From CALDTK01 sp965215215 (GTDB lineage: Bacteria > Bacteroidota > Bacteroidia > Chitinophagales > Saprospiraceae): 64,000 nucleotides of DNA. Every line of letters starts with the position of its first letter. The first letter of the stretch is position 1. A program made the translations under genes and the position numbers. The notes beneath the pieces are model-generated. The model was not told the origin of the DNA. It saw only the letters and a list, made by a program, of their open reading frames with translations, and ran no database searches. Location: contig OZ244043.1 in NCBI GenBank assembly GCA_965215215.1, forward strand, positions 2,232,001 through 2,296,000. The letters are read 5' to 3'. Below, in pieces: positions 35,027-43,709 of the stretch.

Positions 35027-36445
35027 TCAGTACCAGTCCACATACACGGTGTCCATTAGCCACGGTAGTCGGATTACCGAAAGAGTCCACGGAAGAGCTT
35101 CGAGCAGGAGGTCGTAGCTGCGCCGCTCCACACTGAGCCGCCAAGATTCCCCATCGGTGCGCCGCAAAATGCCCTCCCGCCGCAAGAAGTTTTGGCGCAA
35201 GCCTTCCGGACTCGTATTCCCCAGCTTTCCCCAGTGCGCCACGGCCGACGCCAGGAGCCGTTCACCCTCCGCGCGCTCGGACTCGAGTAGGGACACGTGG
35301 CGAGGCAGCGTATCCTCCGGTGGCCAGCCACAGAGCAGCTTGTAAAGGACCGATTCCGGTTCGGGCAACTCGGCCGCGCCGGTGGCCAAGTCGTGTAGCA
35401 AGTGCACCGCTTTTGCACGTTGCACGAGCTCACCTGCGACGAGCACTCCGACTTCGGTAAAGTAGTGGCTCAGGAAAGGGTGTAGGAGTACGACACCGGC
35501 ATTCAGCACTGGAATACCCTCACTCAGCTCCTGCTCGACCGCTTTTCGAGTTACCATTTGCGGGCGTTCGTCTTGTACTGTCCGCGCTGAATCTGGCTTT
35601 GGCGCGTCATTTGGCATCGGCGGATCTCCGTAAGACTGGGTACCCTCCGCGGTTGTAAACTTCGACTCGGTATTCCGTTCGCGAGCCTGCCGTGCCGAGT
35701 CTACGTTGGGCGCGCGATCCGTAGCCGTATCGGAGCCGGCCAGCTCGTTCTGGACCGAGATGCCTAACACTCGGAGCAGGGCGATCTCCCGCGTCCGTTT
35801 GTCGAACTGCTCCCTCCCGGACTCAATCTTCAGCGACATGTTGCCGGCGGCCATCTCCGCCTTTACGCCACTCGACCCTTCGCTTGCGAACAGCTGGATC
35901 AGCCGCTCGGCGAACGCGGGATTTACCTGTTCTACAAAGCGTCTTCGTGTGGCCTGAGCGTTGCGTAGAATACGCTCGAGTCCAACGGAGGCGGCCGACA
36001 ATTTCGAAGTCGGCAAGGACCGCAGTCCCTCCGACCCCATCAGCAGCTCCTCCAACTCCCCGAGCGTCGCTACCGGACAGTCCCAGGGCAGTCGACCCCG
36101 GAGAAAAAAGTATTCGAGACTCCCCAGCGCCCGCTCCGCCAGCGACCGCCTGTCGCTTTCGCTAAAACTCGTCTCGCGCAGCTGCCGGCGGAGCGTCGAC
36201 TCCCAAGTTTCCCGGAGGGCGGGGAGGTTGTCGGGATCGATGGTGCCGAGGTCGATCTCGAGGTGGTCGAGGCTTACGTAGGTTCCGGGCGGACAGTGCT
36301 CATCCAGTACCCGCTCGAGCGTGGGGAGTAACTCGCTTCGAAACAGCTCGCCGAGCTCCGGGGGCGGCCCGGTGGCCACCTTCGGGTCGGTGTAGCGCCA
36401 CGGGAGGGTGGCACGCCGAATAACGTGCGTGTTTTTGTTGGGCAT
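35027..36445 (-). CDS. Contractile injection system tape measure protein (CIS_TMP, Afp14-like)
   Basis: A 472-residue protein of the CIS_TMP family, which sets tube length in eCIS. Typical features: the N-terminal HVIRRATLPWRYTD, VSLDHLEIDLGTIDPD, and the C-terminal conserved block GIPVLNAGVVLLHPFLSHYFTEVGVL followed by RAKAVHLLHDLATG. The middle (about residues 200-290) is low-complexity and charged, the part expected to vary with particle length. It begins 8 bases after the 1372-aa gene and ends 20 bases before the 307-aa cargo gene. Confidence 0.9.
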   Translation of the reverse strand: MPNKNTHVIRRATLPWRYTDPKVATGPPPELGELFRSELLPTLERVLDEHCPPGTYVSLDHLEIDLGTIDPDNLPALRETWESTLRRQLRETSFSESDRRSLAERALGSLEYFFLRGRLPWDCPVATLGELEELLMGSEGLRSLPTSKLSAASVGLERILRNAQATRRRFVEQVNPAFAERLIQLFASEGSSGVKAEMAAGNMSLKIESGREQFDKRTREIALLRVLGISVQNELAGSDTATDRAPNVDSARQARERNTESKFTTAEGTQSYGDPPMPNDAPKPDSARTVQDERPQMVTRKAVEQELSEGIPVLNAGVVLLHPFLSHYFTEVGVLVAGELVQRAKAVHLLHDLATGAAELPEPESVLYKLLCGWPPEDTLPRHVSLLESERAEGERLLASAVAHWGKLGNTSPEGLRQNFLRREGILRRTDGESWRLSVERRSYDLLLEALPWTLSVIRLPWLMDTVYVDWY

Positions 36446-36453
36446 CGGCGGGA

Positions 36454-39400
36454 CTAAATTTCGATAAGCATCCGTGCTTCCGAAAAGCAGCCGTTTCCGC
36501 GGTTGATGACCGAAGCGTATATCTCGTAGTTGCCGGACTTCCTAAAATTGAAGACGACAGGCGAGGAGGGGGTGTCTTCGATGACGAGAACCAACTCGCG
36601 ACTGCCCAAAGCTTGCCAGTAGACGACTAGGTCCTCGTCGTCCGCCGGAGCGGTGCTGAGGCGTGCCTCAACGGCGAACCCACTAGTTTCAACTCCAATA
36701 TTTATCTTATCGAGCGCCGTTTTACACATGGGTTGAGCCTCCGATTCAGGACTACACCGATCGAGCCTGCTGCGCTCGAAGGGTGGAATTTGCGGTACGG
36801 GTTCGAGTCGGTCGTGATTCTCGGCAGTGGGTTCGACGCCTTCCACTAAGGCGAGGCTCTCGACTTTTACCTGAAGACCCGCGTGGGAATAGACGTACTG
36901 TAGTCGGTACGAGAACCCACCGTACCGGTAGTTGACGGGTATAGTCAGGAGCCACTCGTGGCACTCGAAGGCAGATGTTCGTAGTGCCGGTACACCCGCC
37001 AGCTCTTTCTCGTTAGACTCGCTCCTACTCGGCTCACGGTAAGCGAGCGTGAAGGCGGGCGAAGCGTCCGCGCCGACGGCTTGGTCCACTCGGGGGCGCA
37101 AAACTTCGGTTCCGAGAAAATTAGTCGCCGCCCGCAGGCTTTCGTTGGTCGGAAACGTGACGTTGGGTGTTAGTCTGCCGAGTCGTTCGGTGAGCTGCTC
37201 GGCAATCCCGACGCGCTCTTCAGCGGTAAACGTCTTAAACTCTATATCGCCCCCTCCGGATGCTTCTCCTTGGATAGTGAAGTCTACCCCGTCGGTAACC
37301 AAGTTTTCGAGCTGCCGACGCTGAATGGGAATGGGCAGCCAGTGGGGCAAAGCGCTCGTCAGCTCGACACCCCCGCACGGTAGCTCGCAGCCCACCTCGA
37401 CCGAGCAGTCGGCGGGCCGCTCGATCCCGACCACCGCGGTACACGGTTCGGCGTAGGCATCGGTGACGGTAACCTCCGCGGAACCGACCTCGGAGCTCAC
37501 CGTCACCTCCGCCCGGCCTGCGGCATCCGGCTCCACGATCGTCGCTTCGGCGCTGCTGGTCAGTTGGTAAGGTGGTTTACCCCCGATCACCGTGAAGACG
37601 GTGGTGTAGCTGCGTCGATCCTCGGCGCAGTCGGTACGGAGCACCGTCACCCCGAGTGGCGGGCTCAAGCGTACGGTACGATCGGGCCCCCGGCTTCCCT
37701 CCGCGTCCATCAGTCCGAGCGCGATGCCGTCGGTTAGCGTTACCGTTGTACCGTCCACCGGCAAGTCGGTCCAGGTTTCACCGTCGTCCGTGGTGTACCG
37801 ATAGGGGGGAGTACCGCCGAGTGCACTGAGCCCTACTTCGGCGGAGAGCGTGCCGTTATCGTCGAACGTACCGCAGGTAAGTTGCTCCCAGCTCGCCACG
37901 GGCGGTATGGCGGGTAGGGTAAATTGGAGTGGGGCGCACTCCGAGTTGAGTACGTAGGGCAAGAAGAAATCGGCGATCACTTCTCCGGGACGAAGCGCGC
38001 CTTCGCGCGCACCGGCCCGGTCGATCAGAACGGCTTCAAACCTACCGTCCGCCGTTTCCTTGACGACGAGCTCTTTGTCGCTTCCGAGTAGACCTTTTAT
38101 CTCCTTCCCGAGCTGGAGCTTAGGGTCGGGTGCCGCTAGAAATTTTTCGGACGCCGGGCGTGCAGCGGCCATGCCGAGTAAGAACCCCCCAATATCCGGC
38201 GCGCGGAACTCATCGGGTAAGCGGGCTCCTTCGAGCCGAATTTGACTGTCGTTTACGAAGCTATCGTTGATGCTAAATACCCGGCGTTCGGGCGTATCAC
38301 TGCCGTGGTAGATGAGTACGAGCGTACCTCCGATCGGAACGCCGGTACCGTGCTGTAGTCCGGGGTGACGGTTGGCGAAGTTTGCCAGTGTCGTACGCCC
38401 AATGAGCTCACCCTTGCGGCGAGCGTACTCCTCCGCCACCTTGGTGATCGCGCCGCGCAAACAGATCGTCGCGATGTTGTGCAGGCGCTCGAGCCACTGT
38501 CCGACGGGAAAGACGTCGGGAATCGAAAAGCCTCCACCTAGCCAGGCTCTCAAGGTGTTGGTGATCTCGTGGACCGCCGCGTAGCGCTCGCGCCAGAGTT
38601 CGAGCCGGAGGTTACTGAGCTGCGTCGGTAGGAGAGCGTACAGCTCGTTCAACAAGTAGATGAAGAAGGCTGCGTACAGGCCATTTATATCCGTTTCGGA
38701 AGCGCCGGCATCCTCGAAGAGCTCCGTAAAGACTTCGGTCATCTTGGCGTAGGGCTCAGCGCCACCGTCCGGACCGATGTAGCCCAAGGAATCGATCTTC
38801 TCGTACTGCAACTCGTACAGTGCGCCCACGGTGCCAGGCGAAACCCGGAAATCAGCGGCGTAGTCCCTCAGCAACGGCATTTGTGGCCGAGTCTGTCCGC
38901 TCGCACGCCTGAACCTACCGAATGGCGGTCGGTCGTCGCCTATATCGTCCAGCTCTAGGTCGATACCGTAAAGCTCGCGGATCGCCTCGGCCGCGTGGCA
39001 GGCAAACTGTTCTCGCAACGTTTGGTACAGGGTTCCTAAATCGTCGAAATCGCAGTCGTCCGTCCCCTCACCTTTGGCGCCCGCGGCCCCGCTACCCGTG
39101 CGCAGGGCCACGACGTCGATCGGGAGTCGGTAGCTCTTCTTGAGCTGCAGGATATCCTTTAGTGCCTCCCGGTAATCGAGGCCGAGGTGCCCTTCGACCC
39201 GCAAAAAATTATAGTCTTCTAAATCGAGCCGCAGCGGTTCCAGTACCCCCGGATCGGTCGACCAATCCCGAGCACGGTAACCGAGGACCTCGGCACCTCC
39301 GCCGAGCGGGTTACGCCCGGCCGCCCAGGTCCGCCAGAGGGCGTCTTGGGTCGTATCCTGCGCGTAGAGGTGCGGGATCGACCGCGCGGAGAGTGCGGCG

Positions 39401-40572
39401 CTACCGTGCGCACTCGGGGTCGCGCGTACTTCGGGGGCGTTCGTTCGGGTTGGCCAGGCGAAGTTTTGCTTGAGCGCGAGGAGTCGGTCGAAGAGTCGAA
39501 CGAGTTCGAGCTGCGCCGTGCCGCCGGTCGCGAACAGGGGAGAGTGCAGGAAGTGGTGCCTGCCCTGCGGGTCGAACACGCCGCCGAGGCAGAGGTGCCG
39601 AGGGAAACCTCCGGCCGACGGGCGGCAGGCGGTGAGCACGCCGTCGGACCCGATCCGTAGCTCCTCGTAGGCTCGAGCTAGGGTTACGAGGTGATCGTAG
39701 CGGTCTTGGAACCCTCCCGCCACCTTGAAACCACTGGCCCCGAGCACGCCGCCCAGACTGTTCCAAAGCTGGGGCATGCTTCGAAACGGATTGCTCGTGT
39801 ACCGATCTGCCCTGGCCGCCACTAAGGCCGGGCGGAAGGTTTCGTACGCGGCGAGCAAGGCCTCGCGTAGGCGAACGGCAAGTGTCTCCGTCGCGGTCTT
39901 GAAGGCCTCGGTTACGTCGCTAGTCGTCGCCAGCTTGGGCAGCGTCCGATTGGCGATCGCGTCCGCCACACCCGGCACACGGGGTATCCGCACGCGGGGT
40001 AGACCACTCCGCCCGGAAAGGGCCGCGTGCGCCCCGCCCGCCCCGAGCATCGCGAGGTCTTCGCGCGCGGTGAGCAGCGGCACCACCGTTGCGTGCATGG
40101 TGGCACCCCGATCGTCGCAGCCGTTCGGGTCGCAGTTCCGGTTGTCCTCCTCGAAGAGCTCGTAGTAGAGTAACACCACGCTCTGCTCGACCCCGCTCGC
40201 CGTCAGTGGCTCCGTGCCCGACTCCCCGTCATCGCCGCTCAACAGTTCGAACAGCTGCGGCATCTCTTCTGCCGAAGCAAATGTTTCGGCGTCGTTCACC
40301 GGCGGGGTGTACGGCCGCCGGTGGGTGAGGGCGCCCGGGTCGTCCCAGAGCAGGAGGTGCCCCGCCGAGGTGACGCCGAGTCCGTCGCTGATGAAAACCT
40401 GGGCTGCGGTAGGGTCGGTCCGCAGTTCTAATCCACACACGATCCCGATGCCGAGCAGCTGACTGCGCGTCAGCCGTCCCTGCTCGTCGAGGTAGTTGAA
40501 CACCTGGTTGAGGTGATCATTGCGGAGTACCTGGTTGGCGGCGAAAATCGGATACTGGTCGAAGGCGATCAT
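36454..40572 (-). CDS. Giant eCIS-associated protein (1372 aa) with SprB-like repeats
   Basis: Occupies the slot between the baseplate genes and the tape measure, where Afp13 (the tail fibre) lies in the Afp cluster. The N-terminus MIAFDQYPIFAANQVLRNDHLNQVFNYLDEQGR is a helical region I have no family name for. Residues about 1-880 are mainly helical, with a coiled-coil-like appearance. Two SprB-type/Ig-like repeats follow, marked by GGTPPYRYT (about 919) and GGKPPYQLT (about 1000), and the last 80 residues are PKD/Ig-like (SGNYEIYASVINRG). Adhesin-type repeats fit a fibre or host-recognition role, but a structural baseplate/cage role is possible. Not identified with certainty. Confidence 0.72.
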   Translation of the reverse strand: MIAFDQYPIFAANQVLRNDHLNQVFNYLDEQGRLTRSQLLGIGIVCGLELRTDPTAAQVFISDGLGVTSAGHLLLWDDPGALTHRRPYTPPVNDAETFASAEEMPQLFELLSGDDGESGTEPLTASGVEQSVVLLYYELFEEDNRNCDPNGCDDRGATMHATVVPLLTAREDLAMLGAGGAHAALSGRSGLPRVRIPRVPGVADAIANRTLPKLATTSDVTEAFKTATETLAVRLREALLAAYETFRPALVAARADRYTSNPFRSMPQLWNSLGGVLGASGFKVAGGFQDRYDHLVTLARAYEELRIGSDGVLTACRPSAGGFPRHLCLGGVFDPQGRHHFLHSPLFATGGTAQLELVRLFDRLLALKQNFAWPTRTNAPEVRATPSAHGSAALSARSIPHLYAQDTTQDALWRTWAAGRNPLGGGAEVLGYRARDWSTDPGVLEPLRLDLEDYNFLRVEGHLGLDYREALKDILQLKKSYRLPIDVVALRTGSGAAGAKGEGTDDCDFDDLGTLYQTLREQFACHAAEAIRELYGIDLELDDIGDDRPPFGRFRRASGQTRPQMPLLRDYAADFRVSPGTVGALYELQYEKIDSLGYIGPDGGAEPYAKMTEVFTELFEDAGASETDINGLYAAFFIYLLNELYALLPTQLSNLRLELWRERYAAVHEITNTLRAWLGGGFSIPDVFPVGQWLERLHNIATICLRGAITKVAEEYARRKGELIGRTTLANFANRHPGLQHGTGVPIGGTLVLIYHGSDTPERRVFSINDSFVNDSQIRLEGARLPDEFRAPDIGGFLLGMAAARPASEKFLAAPDPKLQLGKEIKGLLGSDKELVVKETADGRFEAVLIDRAGAREGALRPGEVIADFFLPYVLNSECAPLQFTLPAIPPVASWEQLTCGTFDDNGTLSAEVGLSALGGTPPYRYTTDDGETWTDLPVDGTTVTLTDGIALGLMDAEGSRGPDRTVRLSPPLGVTVLRTDCAEDRRSYTTVFTVIGGKPPYQLTSSAEATIVEPDAAGRAEVTVSSEVGSAEVTVTDAYAEPCTAVVGIERPADCSVEVGCELPCGGVELTSALPHWLPIPIQRRQLENLVTDGVDFTIQGEASGGGDIEFKTFTAEERVGIAEQLTERLGRLTPNVTFPTNESLRAATNFLGTEVLRPRVDQAVGADASPAFTLAYREPSRSESNEKELAGVPALRTSAFECHEWLLTIPVNYRYGGFSYRLQYVYSHAGLQVKVESLALVEGVEPTAENHDRLEPVPQIPPFERSRLDRCSPESEAQPMCKTALDKINIGVETSGFAVEARLSTAPADDEDLVVYWQALGSRELVLVIEDTPSSPVVFNFRKSGNYEIYASVINRGNGCFSEARMLIEI

Positions 40573-40595
40573 GGCGGGTGTGTTTTGGCGAAAGC

Positions 40596-43500
40596 TTAAA
40601 AGCGGCCGAGGCGGGTGCGACCGAGTTGCACGGGGGCATCCCCACCGTCTTCTTCGCAGTCGTGAAGGGTGGCCTCGGGGTAGATCGTCACGAGGCTATC
40701 GAGCGTAGCTACCAGGTTGGCGAGGGCGTCGGGAAAGGTGTTTGGGTCAGGCTGCGGATCCGGTTTTTCGATCAAGAAGGCGCGCCAGTGCTCGCCGAGC
40801 TGCCGCAGTTGTGGATTGTCGACCCAGCAGATGCGAGCGTGCACGTGGGCGGGTAGCTCGCTGCGCACGGTACGTTCGAGTTGGTCGCGGAAGTTGAGGT
40901 CGATGAAGCGGCCCGTCCAGTAGGGGAAGACGACCGACACGCGAAAGGAGTAGGGATCTTCGTGCGGGCAGGGGGTAGCGCCCTCGGGCGTGCACACCCG
41001 CAGCAGCGCTTCGTCGCCGGCCGGTGCCTCCGTGAGCGGCCGCAGCAGCACGTGCTCGATGAGGTAGAAGCCCTCCACATCCTTCCCATCTGATTCCCCC
41101 TCCTCGCTGACTTCGCTTCCACAGAGCGCGAAGTCGCGCAGCGTGCGGGCGTAAAGCGCGATTAGGGCACGGATGCGATTTTGAGCGCTACTCCTACTTT
41201 CGAACGTATCGCGGTGCACGAGGCCCGGCCCGCCTGCACCAGCGGTAAGCGAGAGCTCGAAGGCTCCGGCGTCCTCGGTGATGGCGTAGGCCGCGGGGAT
41301 CCCAACCCGTGACCCTAGGGCTGCGGCTAGCTCCACGGCCGCCGATTGGTCGAGGGTTCCGGCGGAAGTGCTCAAAAGCGGTTCGGCGGCGGAATCGGCG
41401 GGGTCGCTGAGGTATACCGTCCAGCCGGTGCCCGTGTCTCTGGTGCGCAGCAGCATGGTTTCCACCCACTCGCAGTGCAGGTCGCGCCGACTCAAGTCAT
41501 CAATACCGAGCAGGCGGGAGATCCGCCGACTCGCGCCGTCGATGTTGTCGGCCGTACCCCAGAGCTGCGCCGGGTCGTTGGGCCGGTAGTTGAAGGCCTG
41601 TCCGCGGTTGCGACCGACGCGGGGCAGATCGGCGAGCAAATCGATCTTATCATCTACTTCCGTAACCGCCGCCGGGGCCGCTTCCGCAAAACGGGCCAGC
41701 AAGTGGTCGAGGATCCGGTGGCGCTGCTGCGGGAAGTCCTCCGTCCGCGTGTAGAGCGTACCGTCTTCGGCGGCCTGCTCCGTTGCTGCCGGACTGAGGT
41801 AAAGCTCCAGCAGCGCCGCGTCGTCGCGCGGCGCCGCGTCGTCGATCGGCGTGAGCAGCGGTGGCGCCAAGAACCGGGATGGGTAGGCCGAGTCGAGAGT
41901 CTTCGTTGGGGAGAGCAATCGGCCTACTCCGGCGAGTTGCATGAGGTAGTCGGCCAGCACCTGCTCGAATACCTGCAGGTAAGCTTTCATCTGCTGGGCC
42001 TGCGCCTCGCGTTGCGGGCTGGCATCGGGTGGGAGGCGCTCGCGGCCGATCCCGTAGTTGGCCGGGAAGTCGTTTTGCACCGGGTAGTAAGCGCCCGGGT
42101 TCCGGAAGCGGCCGAGCGGGAGCGGGAGCGTTTCGCCGGGTACGACGGCCGCCTCGCTCAGCCGGATAGCACGTAGGTAATCGAGTGTCTCGCGCGATTC
42201 GGTATCCTTGGCGGTGTAGGGGATGCCATTCTTGTAAAACACGATGCGCGAGGATTCACGGGCGAGGTTGGGCTGGTGGCCGGTGGGTACGGCCAGCTCC
42301 CACCGTTCGGCGGCGGCCAGCGGCTCGCCCGTGGTGCGGTGTGGACCGAGGAGGATCAGGTGTTCGAGCGTCACTACCCCCTCGAGATCCATCAGTAGAT
42401 TGATGATGTCGGAGGCGTACACGACCTCCCGCAGCTCGGTGGCGGCGAGTTCCTCTGGGCGTACAAAGCCCGGTTGGTCGAGCGCGGACCCCCCGCCGCA
42501 CTGTACGGTGCGGTCGATGTACGGCCCAGCGTAAATCTCCTCGGTGGTGAGCCCATCGGCCAGGAGCTCGGTGAGGCTGTAGCGCCGCAGGGGCGGATTG
42601 AGGTACTCTTCGAGCGCGAGGGCGATTCGGGCGTAGAGCAGCTCGATGTCCGTCTCGTCGCTCACGTGCACGTCGACGCACACCGCAAATGCTGCGGTGG
42701 GTACGTTACCGACCGCCACGAAGTCCTCGCACAGGTTGCGGTGCGCGTGCAGGGCGCAACTCACCTCCCGGTGTATCCGCGCTACTTCCGCCTGCTTGCG
42801 CAAAAACAACACGATCAGGCCTTCGTGACCTACTGCATCGAGCAGAGCATCGCCGAGGGCGTCGGCGCTCACCTCGATGGCCGGCCGGTCTCCGCGCGGC
42901 CGGGCGTCGACGATTTCGATGTGGGCTACCCACGTGGTGGTTTGTTTTGGTTCCTCCAGACTTTCGATTGTTACTCCGCCGCGCCAAAGCTTGCCTTCGT
43001 CACGTGGTCGGGTACCCGGTGGGTCGGCGCTCACGACCGGTGCGGCCGGATCGAGCGCAACGCTCACGCGCTCCGGATCGGGGAACGGGCCGTCGCCGCG
43101 GAGGTCGATGCGTACCGTCACGCCGCGCAAGGACCGGGTGAGCGGGATCGGATTGGCGGGGTTGAAATCGATTCTTACCTCGCGACTTCGTTCGCCGAGG
43201 GCGCCGAATTCCGGGTGGACTTCGAGTTCGAGCAGCACCCGGTAGAGCCCCTGCACGAAAAATCCCGCGCGCTGGGCCGCGGTGCCTTCGGTGAGCGCGG
43301 TGAGGCTTAGCGTATCATCTGGATCGGTCGTGCGGAAGAGCCTCGGTCCGTGCTCGGTCTCGATGTGGAGCCACCCGTTGCGCACCCCCCCGACGGCGAG
43401 CAGCAGCGCGCGGTAGTCGAGCACGGTGAGCGGCGCGTTCGGCAGGATCTCGTGGGCCGGGTAGAGTCCGTCGTCGTCCGCACAACCGGGCGCGTTCGGG

Positions 43501-43709
43501 TCGGGGGCGAGCAGGTCGGGAATCGAGAAGGCCGTGCGGTAGTCGAGGTCGCTGAGCGCGTAGCAAAAGGCCTCGAGCGCGGTGATCCCGGGGTCGTGGC
43601 TGTTGTGGTCCGTCCACAGCTCCCCGGCGAGCGCGCGGAGGTGCTCGAGCCCTTCCTGGCGGAGGAGCTCGTAGTTCGCCCCGGGGGGTATGACGGCGAG
43701 GTCGGTCAC
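40596..43709 (-). CDS. eCIS baseplate wedge protein (Afp12-like)
   Basis: Best start is GTG at 43709, overlapping the TGA of the upstream gene (GTGA), giving 1037 residues; the frame is open to 44114 but the extra part overlaps the previous gene and is Arg-rich noise. The N-terminus VVTDLAVIPPGANYELLRQEGLEHLRALAGELWTDHNSHDPGITALEAFCYALSDLDYRTAF resembles baseplate-J-like wedge proteins of Bacteroidota injection systems. The C-terminus (LLRVCTPEGATPCPHEDPYSFRVSVVFPYWTGRF...FRDQLERTVRSELPAHVHARICWVD) is typical of these proteins. Together with the preceding gene it should form the two wedge subunits (Afp11/Afp12 equivalents). Confidence 0.82.
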   Translation of the reverse strand: MTDLAVIPPGANYELLRQEGLEHLRALAGELWTDHNSHDPGITALEAFCYALSDLDYRTAFSIPDLLAPDPNAPGCADDDGLYPAHEILPNAPLTVLDYRALLLAVGGVRNGWLHIETEHGPRLFRTTDPDDTLSLTALTEGTAAQRAGFFVQGLYRVLLELEVHPEFGALGERSREVRIDFNPANPIPLTRSLRGVTVRIDLRGDGPFPDPERVSVALDPAAPVVSADPPGTRPRDEGKLWRGGVTIESLEEPKQTTTWVAHIEIVDARPRGDRPAIEVSADALGDALLDAVGHEGLIVLFLRKQAEVARIHREVSCALHAHRNLCEDFVAVGNVPTAAFAVCVDVHVSDETDIELLYARIALALEEYLNPPLRRYSLTELLADGLTTEEIYAGPYIDRTVQCGGGSALDQPGFVRPEELAATELREVVYASDIINLLMDLEGVVTLEHLILLGPHRTTGEPLAAAERWELAVPTGHQPNLARESSRIVFYKNGIPYTAKDTESRETLDYLRAIRLSEAAVVPGETLPLPLGRFRNPGAYYPVQNDFPANYGIGRERLPPDASPQREAQAQQMKAYLQVFEQVLADYLMQLAGVGRLLSPTKTLDSAYPSRFLAPPLLTPIDDAAPRDDAALLELYLSPAATEQAAEDGTLYTRTEDFPQQRHRILDHLLARFAEAAPAAVTEVDDKIDLLADLPRVGRNRGQAFNYRPNDPAQLWGTADNIDGASRRISRLLGIDDLSRRDLHCEWVETMLLRTRDTGTGWTVYLSDPADSAAEPLLSTSAGTLDQSAAVELAAALGSRVGIPAAYAITEDAGAFELSLTAGAGGPGLVHRDTFESRSSAQNRIRALIALYARTLRDFALCGSEVSEEGESDGKDVEGFYLIEHVLLRPLTEAPAGDEALLRVCTPEGATPCPHEDPYSFRVSVVFPYWTGRFIDLNFRDQLERTVRSELPAHVHARICWVDNPQLRQLGEHWRAFLIEKPDPQPDPNTFPDALANLVATLDSLVTIYPEATLHDCEEDGGDAPVQLGRTRLGRF

